Origin: Anaerolineales bacterium
GTDB lineage: Bacteria; Chloroflexota; Anaerolineae; Anaerolineales; Villigracilaceae
Assembly: GCA_016927315.1 (NCBI GenBank)
Contig: JAFGMV010000040.1
Span: forward strand, 46,391 to 110,390
Length of the DNA: 64,000 bases
Direction of reading: 5' to 3'
Within the stretch, counting starts at the first letter, position 1, and each line of letters opens with the position of its first letter. The notes under the pieces were generated by a model that had not been told where the DNA came from, ran no database searches, and saw only the letters and a program-made list of their open reading frames with translations. Below, one piece after another: positions 10,647-17,959 of the stretch. Made by a program: the position numbers and the translations under genes.

Positions 10647-10771
10647 AACTGTGACAGTTCCAGTCGAAAACAGTCACAGTTTGTGCCAAAAACAGTCACA
10701 GTTTTGATCGCGAACTGTCACAGTTTTGGCTGTAAACAGTCACAGTTTTGATCGTGAACTATGGCAGTTTT
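10647..10771. repeat. Six near-palindromes at an exact 22-bp period
   Basis: Six 13-bp elements of form AAC(TG/AG)T(G/C)ACAGTT start at 10647, 10669, 10691, 10713, 10735 and 10757, every step exactly 22 bp. The sixth is degenerate (AACTATGGCAGTT). Each half resembles the complement of the other (AACTGT/ACAGTT). A T-rich edge and short linkers such as GATCGCG and GGCTGTA separate them. The array lies between the giant peptidase gene and the lasso cluster. A multi-site operator for a dimeric regulator, or an inert intergenic repeat, are the two readings. Confidence 0.85.
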
Positions 10772-10964
10772 GGAAAAAACCGACTTGGTCCACCTTGTAC
10801 GTGTGCGGGAATATAAAACTGTCCGGGCAGGACAGAACATGCCGCACCCGTTGGTTTGGTCTTTTTTAGAGCACACTTTCGAAGCAGCCTGTTGGGCCGC
10901 CCTTGTGTAGTCATAGGTCCGGGTTGCCAGGGATTCGATAGCGGGTCGATATGTAACCTTACCG

Positions 10965-10991
10965 GCCGGCGCCGCTTGCCTGGGCGCCGGC
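10965..10991. other. GC-rich hairpin in the 10548-11271 intergenic region
   Basis: GCCGGCGCC (10965-10973) and GGCGCCGGC (10983-10991) form a perfect 9-bp inverted repeat with a 9-nt spacer. It lies within the 720-nt non-coding region before the lasso cyclase. Apart from this, the hairpin at 10613 and the 22-bp array, I see no convincing gene there. A TTGACG at 11005-11010 has no properly spaced -10 partner, so the lasso promoter is not assigned. Confidence 0.5.
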
Positions 10992-11271
10992 GCTGATGTG
11001 ACATTTGACGCCCGGGCATATGATAAAGGAATGTTCTTTATATAAGGTACTTTTCTTACGAAGGTGTAATAACCAATGATTTTGAAGATGCTAAAATGTG
11101 ATCAATAAAGAATAGTCAAAAGTCTGGAATGAACACAGATGTTTTGATCCAGGGTCTGAATTATGGTCGCTTCTCCTGGTATTAGCCGGGACAGGACTCT
11201 GGGGAGCTGGTAGCGAAACCGGCCGTTTGGGTTTAGTTATTTTGTTTTTATCTGTTTGTTTGAGAGGCAGC

Positions 11272-13125
11272 GTGAGTGCTTTTGCCGTAATTTATGAGCG
11301 TTCGAATTCCCCGGTCGAACCGATGGCACTGGATGGCGCCATGGGACGACTTGAACATCGTGGTCCTGATGGACGCGATGATTTTTTGGATAAACGCATT
11401 TGCATGGGGCACTGGCATTTCTGGACAACGCCTGAAGAAGAAGGTGAACAGCAGCCTGTTCAGCTTGCAGGCTTACCCTTCAGGATGGTCTTTGATGGGC
11501 GCCTGGATAACCGTACTGAACTGCTAAACAAACTTGATGTTTCGCTTCCGCGTGGGAAAAATATGTCAGATGCCGCGCTGGTTTTGGAAGCTTACGCACA
11601 TTGGGGGAAAGACTGCTTCGAACGCCTGGTTGGGGAATTTGCTTTGGTTATTCTGGATGAACAAAAGGACGAACTGGTCTGTGCCCGGGATGCCCTGGGT
11701 GACCGGACATTATTTTACGCCGAGCGCGGTACCAGCATCGTTATTGCCTCCGAGCCATGGGCTGTTGCAGGTGGAAGTAATCAGGATATCGAATTAAACG
11801 AAAATGCGGCAGCGCATTTCTTTGCGATCAAAATCCCGGAAGATGGGCAGACCATATTCAGGGAGATATATGAACTGTTACCAGCTCATATAATGATTTG
11901 TAATTGGGCAGGAATTAAGAAAGAACGCTACTGGCAGCCTGAACCATCCAGGCAAATAAGAGGTTTGTCGGATGAAGAATTTGGGGAGGTATTCCTGGAA
12001 CTCCTGGATATCAGTGTGCGCAGCCGGATGCGTTCCCTTTACCCAATCGGTGTGCAGATGAGCGGTGGACTGGATTCGACTTCTATTGCCTGCCTGGCTG
12101 CCCGAGCGAAATCGCCCGATCCGTTATCCACGGTCTCTTTTGTGTTTGATGAATTATCAGATTGTGATGAGAGAAATTATATTCAAGCCGTTCAGGAACA
12201 ATATGGGATCAATTCAATCCAGATATTATGTGATGATGCCTGGCCCTATAAGGATTGGGAAAAAACTCCGGAAGTTAATCGAAATCATCCCGGGGGCAGT
12301 GTATATTATTCAGTTAGGGATCGTGTCTATCGGAAGGCACAAGATGAAGGTTTGCGGATTTTACTGACCGGCAGCGGTGGTGACAATCTGTACAGCGCCG
12401 GTCGGGAATGGTTAGCGGATTTCCTGCTTGAAAGAAAATTCCGGGAAGCTGCCAGCGGCTTGCTGCGTCAAATCAACGAGATCGGGTTCCTGGAAGCATT
12501 GTCAACCGGCCATCAATACCTGGCGTTACGGCGCTGGCTTGACGTAAAAATTCCTGCTTTAAATGGCTTTGTGAGTCAAAGACAATCACCGCCCTGGCTG
12601 AGTTCTACCTCGGTTGAGTATTTGGCGAAGACAAGACATACGAGAAGCCCTTTCTTTGAACGTCACGCTGTTTTATTGGGATTATGGCCGGCTTTCGGAA
12701 GTTCACGTGAAGCCTTTTATGCCGGACGCTACGGGCTGGAACTACGTCATCCTTATCGCGATCGACGCCTGGTCGAATTTGTTCTATCTCTTCCAGCGTA
12801 CCAATTGTATTATGGCGGTTATTATAAGCAAATCCTTCGAACGTCAATGCGTGGGCTCCTTCCGGAGGTCATCCGTAACCGTCCACGGCCGACGTACCTT
12901 AATTCCCTTTATGGTCGTGGTCTGGAGCGAGAAAGTAAATTTCTTCATACCGCGCTTCAAAACCCCAACGCTGGCTGGCGTAAGTTCATAAAGAATAAAT
13001 GGATTTCGAAGAACAGGGATGCGTTTATTCCAAATGCGCGTAATAAGAATAATACAGAAGTGCTTATTCCCTGGTTGTGTATATCTTATGATGCATGGTA
13101 CCAGACTGTTTTTGTTTCGGAGTAA
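11272..13125 (+). CDS. Lasso peptide cyclase, asparagine-synthetase-like (C protein)
   Basis: A 617-residue homologue of class B asparagine synthetase. In lasso clusters this family adenylates the ring Asp/Glu side chain so that the core N-terminus can attack it and close the macrolactam. GTG 11272 is chosen: AGAGG lies just upstream and the protein then begins VSAFAVIYE, matching the start of the glutaminase-like domain; the upstream extension is hydrophobic and unlikely. The PP-loop ATP site SGGLDS is at residues 264-269 and a second motif, GSGGDNLYS, follows at about residue 367. The nucleophile Cys2 of true glutamine-dependent enzymes is Ser, so glutaminase activity is not expected. It is the first gene of a five-gene run. 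The assignment as cyclase rather than asparagine synthetase rests on the neighbouring precursor, PqqD-like and protease genes. Confidence 0.9.
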   Translation: MSAFAVIYERSNSPVEPMALDGAMGRLEHRGPDGRDDFLDKRICMGHWHFWTTPEEEGEQQPVQLAGLPFRMVFDGRLDNRTELLNKLDVSLPRGKNMSDAALVLEAYAHWGKDCFERLVGEFALVILDEQKDELVCARDALGDRTLFYAERGTSIVIASEPWAVAGGSNQDIELNENAAAHFFAIKIPEDGQTIFREIYELLPAHIMICNWAGIKKERYWQPEPSRQIRGLSDEEFGEVFLELLDISVRSRMRSLYPIGVQMSGGLDSTSIACLAARAKSPDPLSTVSFVFDELSDCDERNYIQAVQEQYGINSIQILCDDAWPYKDWEKTPEVNRNHPGGSVYYSVRDRVYRKAQDEGLRILLTGSGGDNLYSAGREWLADFLLERKFREAASGLLRQINEIGFLEALSTGHQYLALRRWLDVKIPALNGFVSQRQSPPWLSSTSVEYLAKTRHTRSPFFERHAVLLGLWPAFGSSREAFYAGRYGLELRHPYRDRRLVEFVLSLPAYQLYYGGYYKQILRTSMRGLLPEVIRNRPRPTYLNSLYGRGLERESKFLHTALQNPNAGWRKFIKNKWISKNRDAFIPNARNKNNTEVLIPWLCISYDAWYQTVFVSE

Positions 13126-13140
13126 TCCTTGAGGTGTCAT

Positions 13141-13329
13141 ATGTTTGAAATGCAGGAAGAATATTCTGAGCATAAGAAGCGCCCTGAAATCGGTGAGAAG
13201 AAAAAGCTGAAGCAGTATCGTAAGCCGCGTTTGGTGATTCTGGGCGATTTACGGACACTAACCCTGGGAGGATCGCCAACAGATGTGGGCGATTTCAGCG
13301 GTAGTTGGAATACCAGACCTTTCCCGTAA
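13141..13329 (+). CDS. Lasso peptide precursor (A protein)
   Basis: A 62-residue precursor. ATG 13141 follows GAGGTG at 13131-13136. The leader carries the diagnostic lasso motif YxxPxLxxxGxxxxxT as YRKPRLVILGDLRTLT (residues 26-41), which is bound by the PqqD-like protein. With the conserved Thr at position -2, cleavage falls after Leu42 and gives the core GGSPTDVGDFSGSWNTRPFP. Gly1 would be joined to Asp9 in a 9-residue ring, leaving an 11-residue tail with bulky Phe, Trp and Arg as candidate plugs. There is no Cys, so this would be a class II lasso peptide. The N-terminal leader is highly charged. It sits 15 nt after the cyclase and 18 nt before the kinase-like gene. Cleavage one residue later, giving an 8-residue ring, is the alternative. 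Confidence 0.88.
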   Translation: MFEMQEEYSEHKKRPEIGEKKKLKQYRKPRLVILGDLRTLTLGGSPTDVGDFSGSWNTRPFP

Positions 13330-13347
13330 ACAGGGAAACAGTAAATC

Positions 13348-14241
13348 ATGTTTTTTTATCGGATAGCCGGTCAGGATATGACATTTACAAATCCGGTGGA
13401 TGAGTTGGAACCGTTTGCGCTCAAAGAAGAGAAAGGAGAGGCAGACCTTCTAACAAATTTACTGCCAACCGGATCTCTGGATGCCCGTGTATTAGTTTGT
13501 CAAACGATGGGGTGGGTTGGCGGCAAACAACGGTTGGTGGAAATCTGGTCGGCAAAACCGGGTCTTTTGCTAACCGTTGAAGAGAGCAGTTATTACCTGG
13601 CTCCTGATGGAAGAAGTATCCTGGCGGTCGATTTGAATCGAAGGACAGGAAGGACTGCTGGTCAGACAGTCTCCAACCTGTATAAGGATGTTTTGCTTGG
13701 ACCCGCTCTTGTACTGGCCCTGGCAATGCGTGGGGTCTGGAGTCTACACGCCAGTGCGGTCTTCTTTGAAGATAAAGGGATGTATGTGTTTTTGGGAGAG
13801 TCTGGAGCAGGTAAATCTACACTGGCGGCATTCTTGGGTGCAGGAAAAAATTCTGATTGGAAATTGGCGGCTGATGATATCCTTCCAGCGGCTATGCAAA
13901 AATCCTGTGTGTATTGCTGGCCGCATTATCCGCAGTTGAAGGCGCCCCTGGGAGGTCAGCCTGGGACAAGGCTGCCAGAGTCATTGGAGATATATAAGAT
14001 ATTGATGATCGTTCCGGCAAAAGCAGCAGACTCTCTTGAAGTGGAGGCTCTCCCTGCCAGACAGCGGGCTCCTGTAATCATTGGCCATACGGCCGGGACT
14101 CGTATGTTCCCGGAAACTCTGCTAGGGAAACACCTGGAATTTTGCGCACGAGTGTCAGAACAAATTCCAGTTTACCGGTTGCGCTATCCACACCGCGAAA
14201 GTGCCTTGACCGAAGTCAGGGATGTGTTGACATGCCTGTGA
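13348..14241 (+). CDS. HPr-kinase-like tailoring enzyme of the lasso cluster
   Basis: A 297-residue protein with the P-loop GESGAGKST (residues 150-158) and an acidic LAADDILP segment downstream, the core of the HPr kinase/phosphorylase fold. Related proteins in lasso clusters (the paeninodin type) phosphorylate the precursor. RBS-like AGGGAAA precedes ATG 13348. It lies directly between precursor and PqqD-like genes, and its 3' end overlaps the latter by 10 nt, implying translational coupling. The N-terminal ~100 residues are not recognised. In paeninodin the target is the C-terminal Ser; here the core ends in Pro, so the acceptor would have to be Ser3, Ser11, Ser13, Thr5 or Thr16, or the enzyme does something else. 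Confidence 0.82.
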   Translation: MFFYRIAGQDMTFTNPVDELEPFALKEEKGEADLLTNLLPTGSLDARVLVCQTMGWVGGKQRLVEIWSAKPGLLLTVEESSYYLAPDGRSILAVDLNRRTGRTAGQTVSNLYKDVLLGPALVLALAMRGVWSLHASAVFFEDKGMYVFLGESGAGKSTLAAFLGAGKNSDWKLAADDILPAAMQKSCVYCWPHYPQLKAPLGGQPGTRLPESLEIYKILMIVPAKAADSLEVEALPARQRAPVIIGHTAGTRMFPETLLGKHLEFCARVSEQIPVYRLRYPHRESALTEVRDVLTCL

Positions 14242-14519
14242 CAACATTAAATACAAGGATAAGCATTCCGGGACATGTCATGTGCACCTTTGTCGACCAG
14301 GATGTGGTTTTGCTGAATACACACTCCAATAAATACTTTGCACTGGATGAAGTCGGCGCTCAATTCTGGGATTTATTGAGAGATGGAAAACAGGTAAACC
14401 ATGCATATAAGGAACTACTGAAAGAATATGAGGTTGCATCTGACCAGCTTGAAAAGGATATTCTGGAGTTATTGGATGCTCTGATGGAGAACGGTCTTGT
14501 TGAAATTACCTCTGGGTAA
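14232..14519 (+). CDS. PqqD-like lasso leader-recognition protein (B1)
   Basis: A 95-residue PqqD-family protein, the standalone RiPP recognition element that binds the leader YxxP motif and presents the precursor to the protease. ATG 14232 gives the normal family length; the longer in-frame extension upstream is inside the kinase gene. Seen: VVLLNTHSNKYFALDEVGAQFWDLL-type core (beta strands then helix), and a C-terminal helical part ending LLDALMENGLVEI. Overlaps the kinase by 10 nt and the protease by 23 nt. Confidence 0.88.
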   Translation: MPVTTLNTRISIPGHVMCTFVDQDVVLLNTHSNKYFALDEVGAQFWDLLRDGKQVNHAYKELLKEYEVASDQLEKDILELLDALMENGLVEITSG

Positions 14520-14949
14520 ATTGAAGCGATTGCGACAATTTACGCTCACTGAGTGGGCATTGTCATTGGAAGCCTGGTGGGCGTTACTTGGCTTTAATTT
14601 GTTGATCCGATTTGTTCCCTTTGACAGGATTGTTCGAGTTTCCCAAAATAATGTAGATGTGCATCCGACTCAGAGTGAACCTGGCGGCGGAAAAAGTATC
14701 TATGAGGTGATTGAACGAGTTTCTCGCTTGCATTTCTTGAAGATGACCTGCCTGGTCAGGAGTCTTACACTTAGTTGGATGTTGTCCAGACGCTCGATCC
14801 AGTCGTATTTAAAGATTGGCGCCAGGAAGACCTTATCCGGCCTGAAGATCCATGCCTGGATTGAAATTTCCGGTCACAGTCTTGGTGAAGAAAGAATGAT
14901 GCTGCAGCATTTCGCAAGACTTACATCATTTATTGAAAATAAAACTTAA
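14497..14949 (+). CDS. Lasso leader peptidase, transglutaminase-like (B2)
   Basis: A 150-residue member of the lasso B2 family, a Cys-His protease that removes the leader. Cys85 in MTCLVRSL and His119 in KIHAWIEI are the expected catalytic residues. TTG 14497 is the likely start: GGAG lies at 14486-14489 within the overlapping B1 gene. A later TTG at 14521 would avoid the overlap. Last gene of the cluster; it is followed by a non-coding gap and a promoter-like sequence, so the lasso operon probably ends here. No ABC exporter gene follows. Confidence 0.85.
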   Translation: MLKLPLGKLKRLRQFTLTEWALSLEAWWALLGFNLLIRFVPFDRIVRVSQNNVDVHPTQSEPGGGKSIYEVIERVSRLHFLKMTCLVRSLTLSWMLSRRSIQSYLKIGARKTLSGLKIHAWIEISGHSLGEERMMLQHFARLTSFIENKT

Positions 14950-14970
14950 ATCAGGTGTAATGAGATGACT

Positions 14971-14999
14971 ATGATATTAATTGGGCGCTCCACTATAAT
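14971..14999 (+). promoter_or_regulatory. Possible sigma-70-type promoter before the Wzz/kinase gene
   Basis: ATGATA at 14971-14976 and a perfect TATAAT at 14994-14999, 17 bp apart, in the 185-nt gap between the lasso protease and the Wzz/kinase start. The -35 matches 4 of 6. Suggests the envelope genes are transcribed separately from the lasso cluster. Confidence 0.4.
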
Positions 15000-15134
15000 T
15001 TGTGGTGAAAAGGTATTTGTTGAAAGATTGTGATATGCAAAAACAAAGTGTTCTCTTAACGAACTTATTCTATTGGCAAGAAACGCTGAAAGCTGGTCGT
15101 GCTTCAGGTCTTCTTGTATTATTTGGAGTTGATT

Positions 15135-17054
15135 GTGGAAATTAAAGAGTATCTGACGTTAGCACGGCGCTGGTGGTGGTTATTGATTGTTGGACCAGTT
15201 TTGGGTGCGGCGGTTGGTTATACCATTAGTCACTATGAGACTCCAATATACCAGTCGTCCACCAGTGTTATGGTCAGTTCGACGACCAATGGTATTGCTG
15301 CTACCCCTTACGCAATTTATACCGACCAGCAGTTGGCTGAGACGTACGTTTTGATTCTGACTACTCAGCCGATTATTGATGGTTCTTCCGAAAAGCTGGG
15401 ATATCCTGTTCGTGAAGGACAGATTTCTGCTCAGCAAGTGCAGGATACTCAAATTATTAAGATTACCGTTGAAGATCCCGATCCGGCGCGGGCTGCTGAG
15501 ATCGCAAATATGCTCGTCGCAGTTTTAATCGAACAGAATGCCAAACTCCAAACCGGTCAATTTGCGGCCTCGGACGAGACCCTTCAGAAGCAGATTGAGC
15601 AAGTAGAGCAGATGATTGCTGGTTACCAGGCCGACCTGGACAATCTGTCGACACAAACGGTGGTTGAACAGATTTCACAGGTGGAGACCCAACTGCAGCC
15701 ATTGCAAGAAGAAGCATCCCAAATTCAGCAGGAAATTGCCCTTTTGTCGCCTGCTTATTCACAGGAAAAGAAAGTGAAGGTTGCTGAACTGCAGGCCCGG
15801 TTGGACCAGATAACCCCGTTGTTGGATCTGTACCAGCAGATCTATACCAACCTGGTTGTGCTGGGCAATCCTGGCGCCAGCGGGGCGAATGAAGGCGCCA
15901 GACTGGTGCAGCTGCAGTCTACGCTTGAGCTCTACCAGCAAATCTATATCAATCTGATCAATTCTCGGGAGGCCATTCGCCTGGCACGGCTGCAAAACAC
16001 ACCCAATGTGGTCCAGCTTGAACAGGCTTCGACGCCAGTAAAACCTGTACGGCCTCGTCCCGTGGATTATATTGGAATGACAGCCATGATTGGGTTGGCT
16101 TTAGCGGCTGGCGCTGCTTTCCTGGTTGAGTATTTGGATGACTCTTTGAAGACGCCCCAGGATATTGAGCGATTTTTGGGGCTTCCTGTCATTGGCTTTA
16201 TTGGCGAGATGAATTCGCCAAAGAATAGTGATGAATTCTTGTATGTCACGCGACAGCCGCGCTCCCCGGTTTCGGAAGCCTTTCGGTCATTGCGGGTAAA
16301 TCTTGAATTTGCCGGGGTGGATTGGCCATTACACTCGATATTGGTTACCAGTCCTGGTCCCAGTGAAGGAAAAACGACCGTATCCGCAAATTTAGCCGCC
16401 ATTATCGCCCAGGGGGGCAAGAAATCATTACTGCTCGATGCTGATTTACGCCGGCCGCGGGTACATACCCTGCTTAAAATACCCAATCGGGTTGGGTTGA
16501 GTGAGCTCTTCCGGGAAAATGTGCAACCGCGCTCACTTTGTATTGATCTGAAAGATAAGGATAATGATGGCTTGATGAAAGTCATCACTAGCGGCAGCCT
16601 GCCTCCAAATCCGGCTGAACTTTTGGGTTCATCAAGGATGGATTATATATTGGATGAGTTATCCAAAGAGTTTGACATGATTGTGATCGATAGCCCCCCG
16701 ACCCTGGTTACGGATGCCCAGATGGCCGCTTCGAAAGTGGATGGTATTCTACTGGTTATTCAACCTGGTCACACCAGAAAAGAGACTGCCCTGGCAATGG
16801 TAGAACAATTCCAGCGGATTGGGGGCAGAATACTGGGAGTGGTCTTTAATCGCATCCCCCGCAACCGAAATCATTATTACGGCGGGTATAAATATTATTC
16901 TCCGTATTATTCGTCAAGTGGATATAATAATTACAGCAGGTCTGAAACGGGGCATGTACAGCAAGAGGGTTTGCAGATTGCGAATCGTTCACTACGGGGA
17001 TTGTTTGGGAAGATGAATTTAGATAAATCGAAAGTCGACGATATCCAGAACTAG
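15135..17054 (+). CDS. Wzz-type polysaccharide co-polymerase fused to BY-kinase
   Basis: A 639-residue bacterial tyrosine kinase with chain-length determinant domain. GTG 15135 is preferred: TTGGAG lies just upstream, and VEIKEYLTLARRWWWLL is a typical Wzz start. Wzz domain with TM1 at about 17-35, a coiled-coil periplasmic part at about 140-300, and TM2 at about 315-335. The cytoplasmic kinase follows: Walker A PSEGKTT near residue 410, Walker A' LLLDADLRRP, Walker B MIVIDSPP. The C-terminus has the tyrosine cluster YYGGYKYYSPYYSS used for autophosphorylation. It controls polymer length and export of capsule or exopolysaccharide. The matching glycosyl machinery lies at 37833-43091. Confidence 0.92.
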   Translation: MEIKEYLTLARRWWWLLIVGPVLGAAVGYTISHYETPIYQSSTSVMVSSTTNGIAATPYAIYTDQQLAETYVLILTTQPIIDGSSEKLGYPVREGQISAQQVQDTQIIKITVEDPDPARAAEIANMLVAVLIEQNAKLQTGQFAASDETLQKQIEQVEQMIAGYQADLDNLSTQTVVEQISQVETQLQPLQEEASQIQQEIALLSPAYSQEKKVKVAELQARLDQITPLLDLYQQIYTNLVVLGNPGASGANEGARLVQLQSTLELYQQIYINLINSREAIRLARLQNTPNVVQLEQASTPVKPVRPRPVDYIGMTAMIGLALAAGAAFLVEYLDDSLKTPQDIERFLGLPVIGFIGEMNSPKNSDEFLYVTRQPRSPVSEAFRSLRVNLEFAGVDWPLHSILVTSPGPSEGKTTVSANLAAIIAQGGKKSLLLDADLRRPRVHTLLKIPNRVGLSELFRENVQPRSLCIDLKDKDNDGLMKVITSGSLPPNPAELLGSSRMDYILDELSKEFDMIVIDSPPTLVTDAQMAASKVDGILLVIQPGHTRKETALAMVEQFQRIGGRILGVVFNRIPRNRNHYYGGYKYYSPYYSSSGYNNYSRSETGHVQQEGLQIANRSLRGLFGKMNLDKSKVDDIQN

Positions 17055-17072
17055 GCTTTATGATTTGTAGTT

Positions 17073-17951
17073 ATGGAAATGCGCACTGGACAGGATTATC
17101 CTGGCAGCACACCGGTTTGCCCGTATTTGGGTTTAGTTGATGATCCCCAGACATCCATGTCCTATCCGTCTGACTGGAATTGCTGTCTTCGCGGAATTAC
17201 CGCAGCATCTCCATTGTTAAGGCATCAAAAAAAATATTGCCTGGTAGTTGAATACAAAAACTGCCAGGTATATTGTCAGGGGGACCAGGCAATATTTCCT
17301 GAGAGTCTGATCAATCCAAACCGTGCCCGACTCCCCGCGCAGATGTCTTTTTGGAAAAAAAGGATGTTTATGTTTCTGTTGATAATTACCGGGACGCTTA
17401 TTTATCTGAGTTGGATGATCTGGGGGAGGCAGGCTTATGCGCCGGAGTTACCGGCGGAGAAGGTTCTCCCGGTGACCATCGCTACCCTGATACCGGTCTC
17501 CAGCACCGCCACAATCATTCCAACAGGGACTCCAACAATTCCGTTGACGATAGAAACGACTGCGCTTCCAATAACAGCGACCATAACCCGAATTCCACAT
17601 AGTCTTGATAGCATGATAGGAACCAATCCTGTGTTGATAATTCACCGGGTTCGTCAGGGGGATACCATTGAAAGCCTGGCGTATAGATATAAAACAAACG
17701 CTGCAGTGATCCAGGCGCTGAATTACAACCTGTCTATTCCGCTGCTGGTTCACAAAGATATCGTCATTCCCGTAAACCGGTCGGACGCGGGTGGGTTGCC
17801 GGAGTTTGAGGTCTACCGGGTACAGCAGGATACCTCGGCGGAGGAATTGGGCACATTGTTGGGTGTTGACCCTGACGAACTTTGCTACTATAACGGCCTG
17901 ACGAATGGTGCTGCTTTTATCGCAGGCGAATGGGTTATTGTTCCACGCTGA
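17073..17951 (+). CDS. LysM-domain membrane protein with Cys-rich N-terminus
   Basis: A 292-residue protein. Residues 1-75 hold a Cys-rich region (VCPYLGL, NCCLRG, KYCLVVEYKNCQVYC) that I know only as an N-terminal module of Chloroflexota LysM proteins. A TM helix lies at about 93-112, then a Thr/Pro-rich linker and two LysM units (about 188-233 and 247-291: HRVRQGDTIESLAYRY and YRVQQDTSAEELGTLL). The Cys-rich part would be cytoplasmic and the LysM pair external, binding peptidoglycan or a related glycan. It starts 18 nt after the Wzz/kinase gene and ends just before the DUF4012 gene, so the three are probably one operon. Confidence 0.85.
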   Translation: MEMRTGQDYPGSTPVCPYLGLVDDPQTSMSYPSDWNCCLRGITAASPLLRHQKKYCLVVEYKNCQVYCQGDQAIFPESLINPNRARLPAQMSFWKKRMFMFLLIITGTLIYLSWMIWGRQAYAPELPAEKVLPVTIATLIPVSSTATIIPTGTPTIPLTIETTALPITATITRIPHSLDSMIGTNPVLIIHRVRQGDTIESLAYRYKTNAAVIQALNYNLSIPLLVHKDIVIPVNRSDAGGLPEFEVYRVQQDTSAEELGTLLGVDPDELCYYNGLTNGAAFIAGEWVIVPR

Positions 17952-17959
17952 GTGGGTTA

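Noticed and set aside
10647..10771. CRISPR array
   Set aside because: Period is only 22 bp with ~9-bp linkers. There are no unique spacers of normal length and no cas genes in the window.
10759..11019. Minus-strand 86-codon open frame before the lasso cluster
   Set aside because: Low-complexity basic sequence spanning the repeat array and a hairpin; no support for coding.
15034..15144. A 36-codon open frame (starts MQKQSVLLTN) in the leader of the Wzz/kinase gene
   Set aside because: No ribosome site and overlaps the chosen GTG start; no feature of a regulatory leader peptide is evident.
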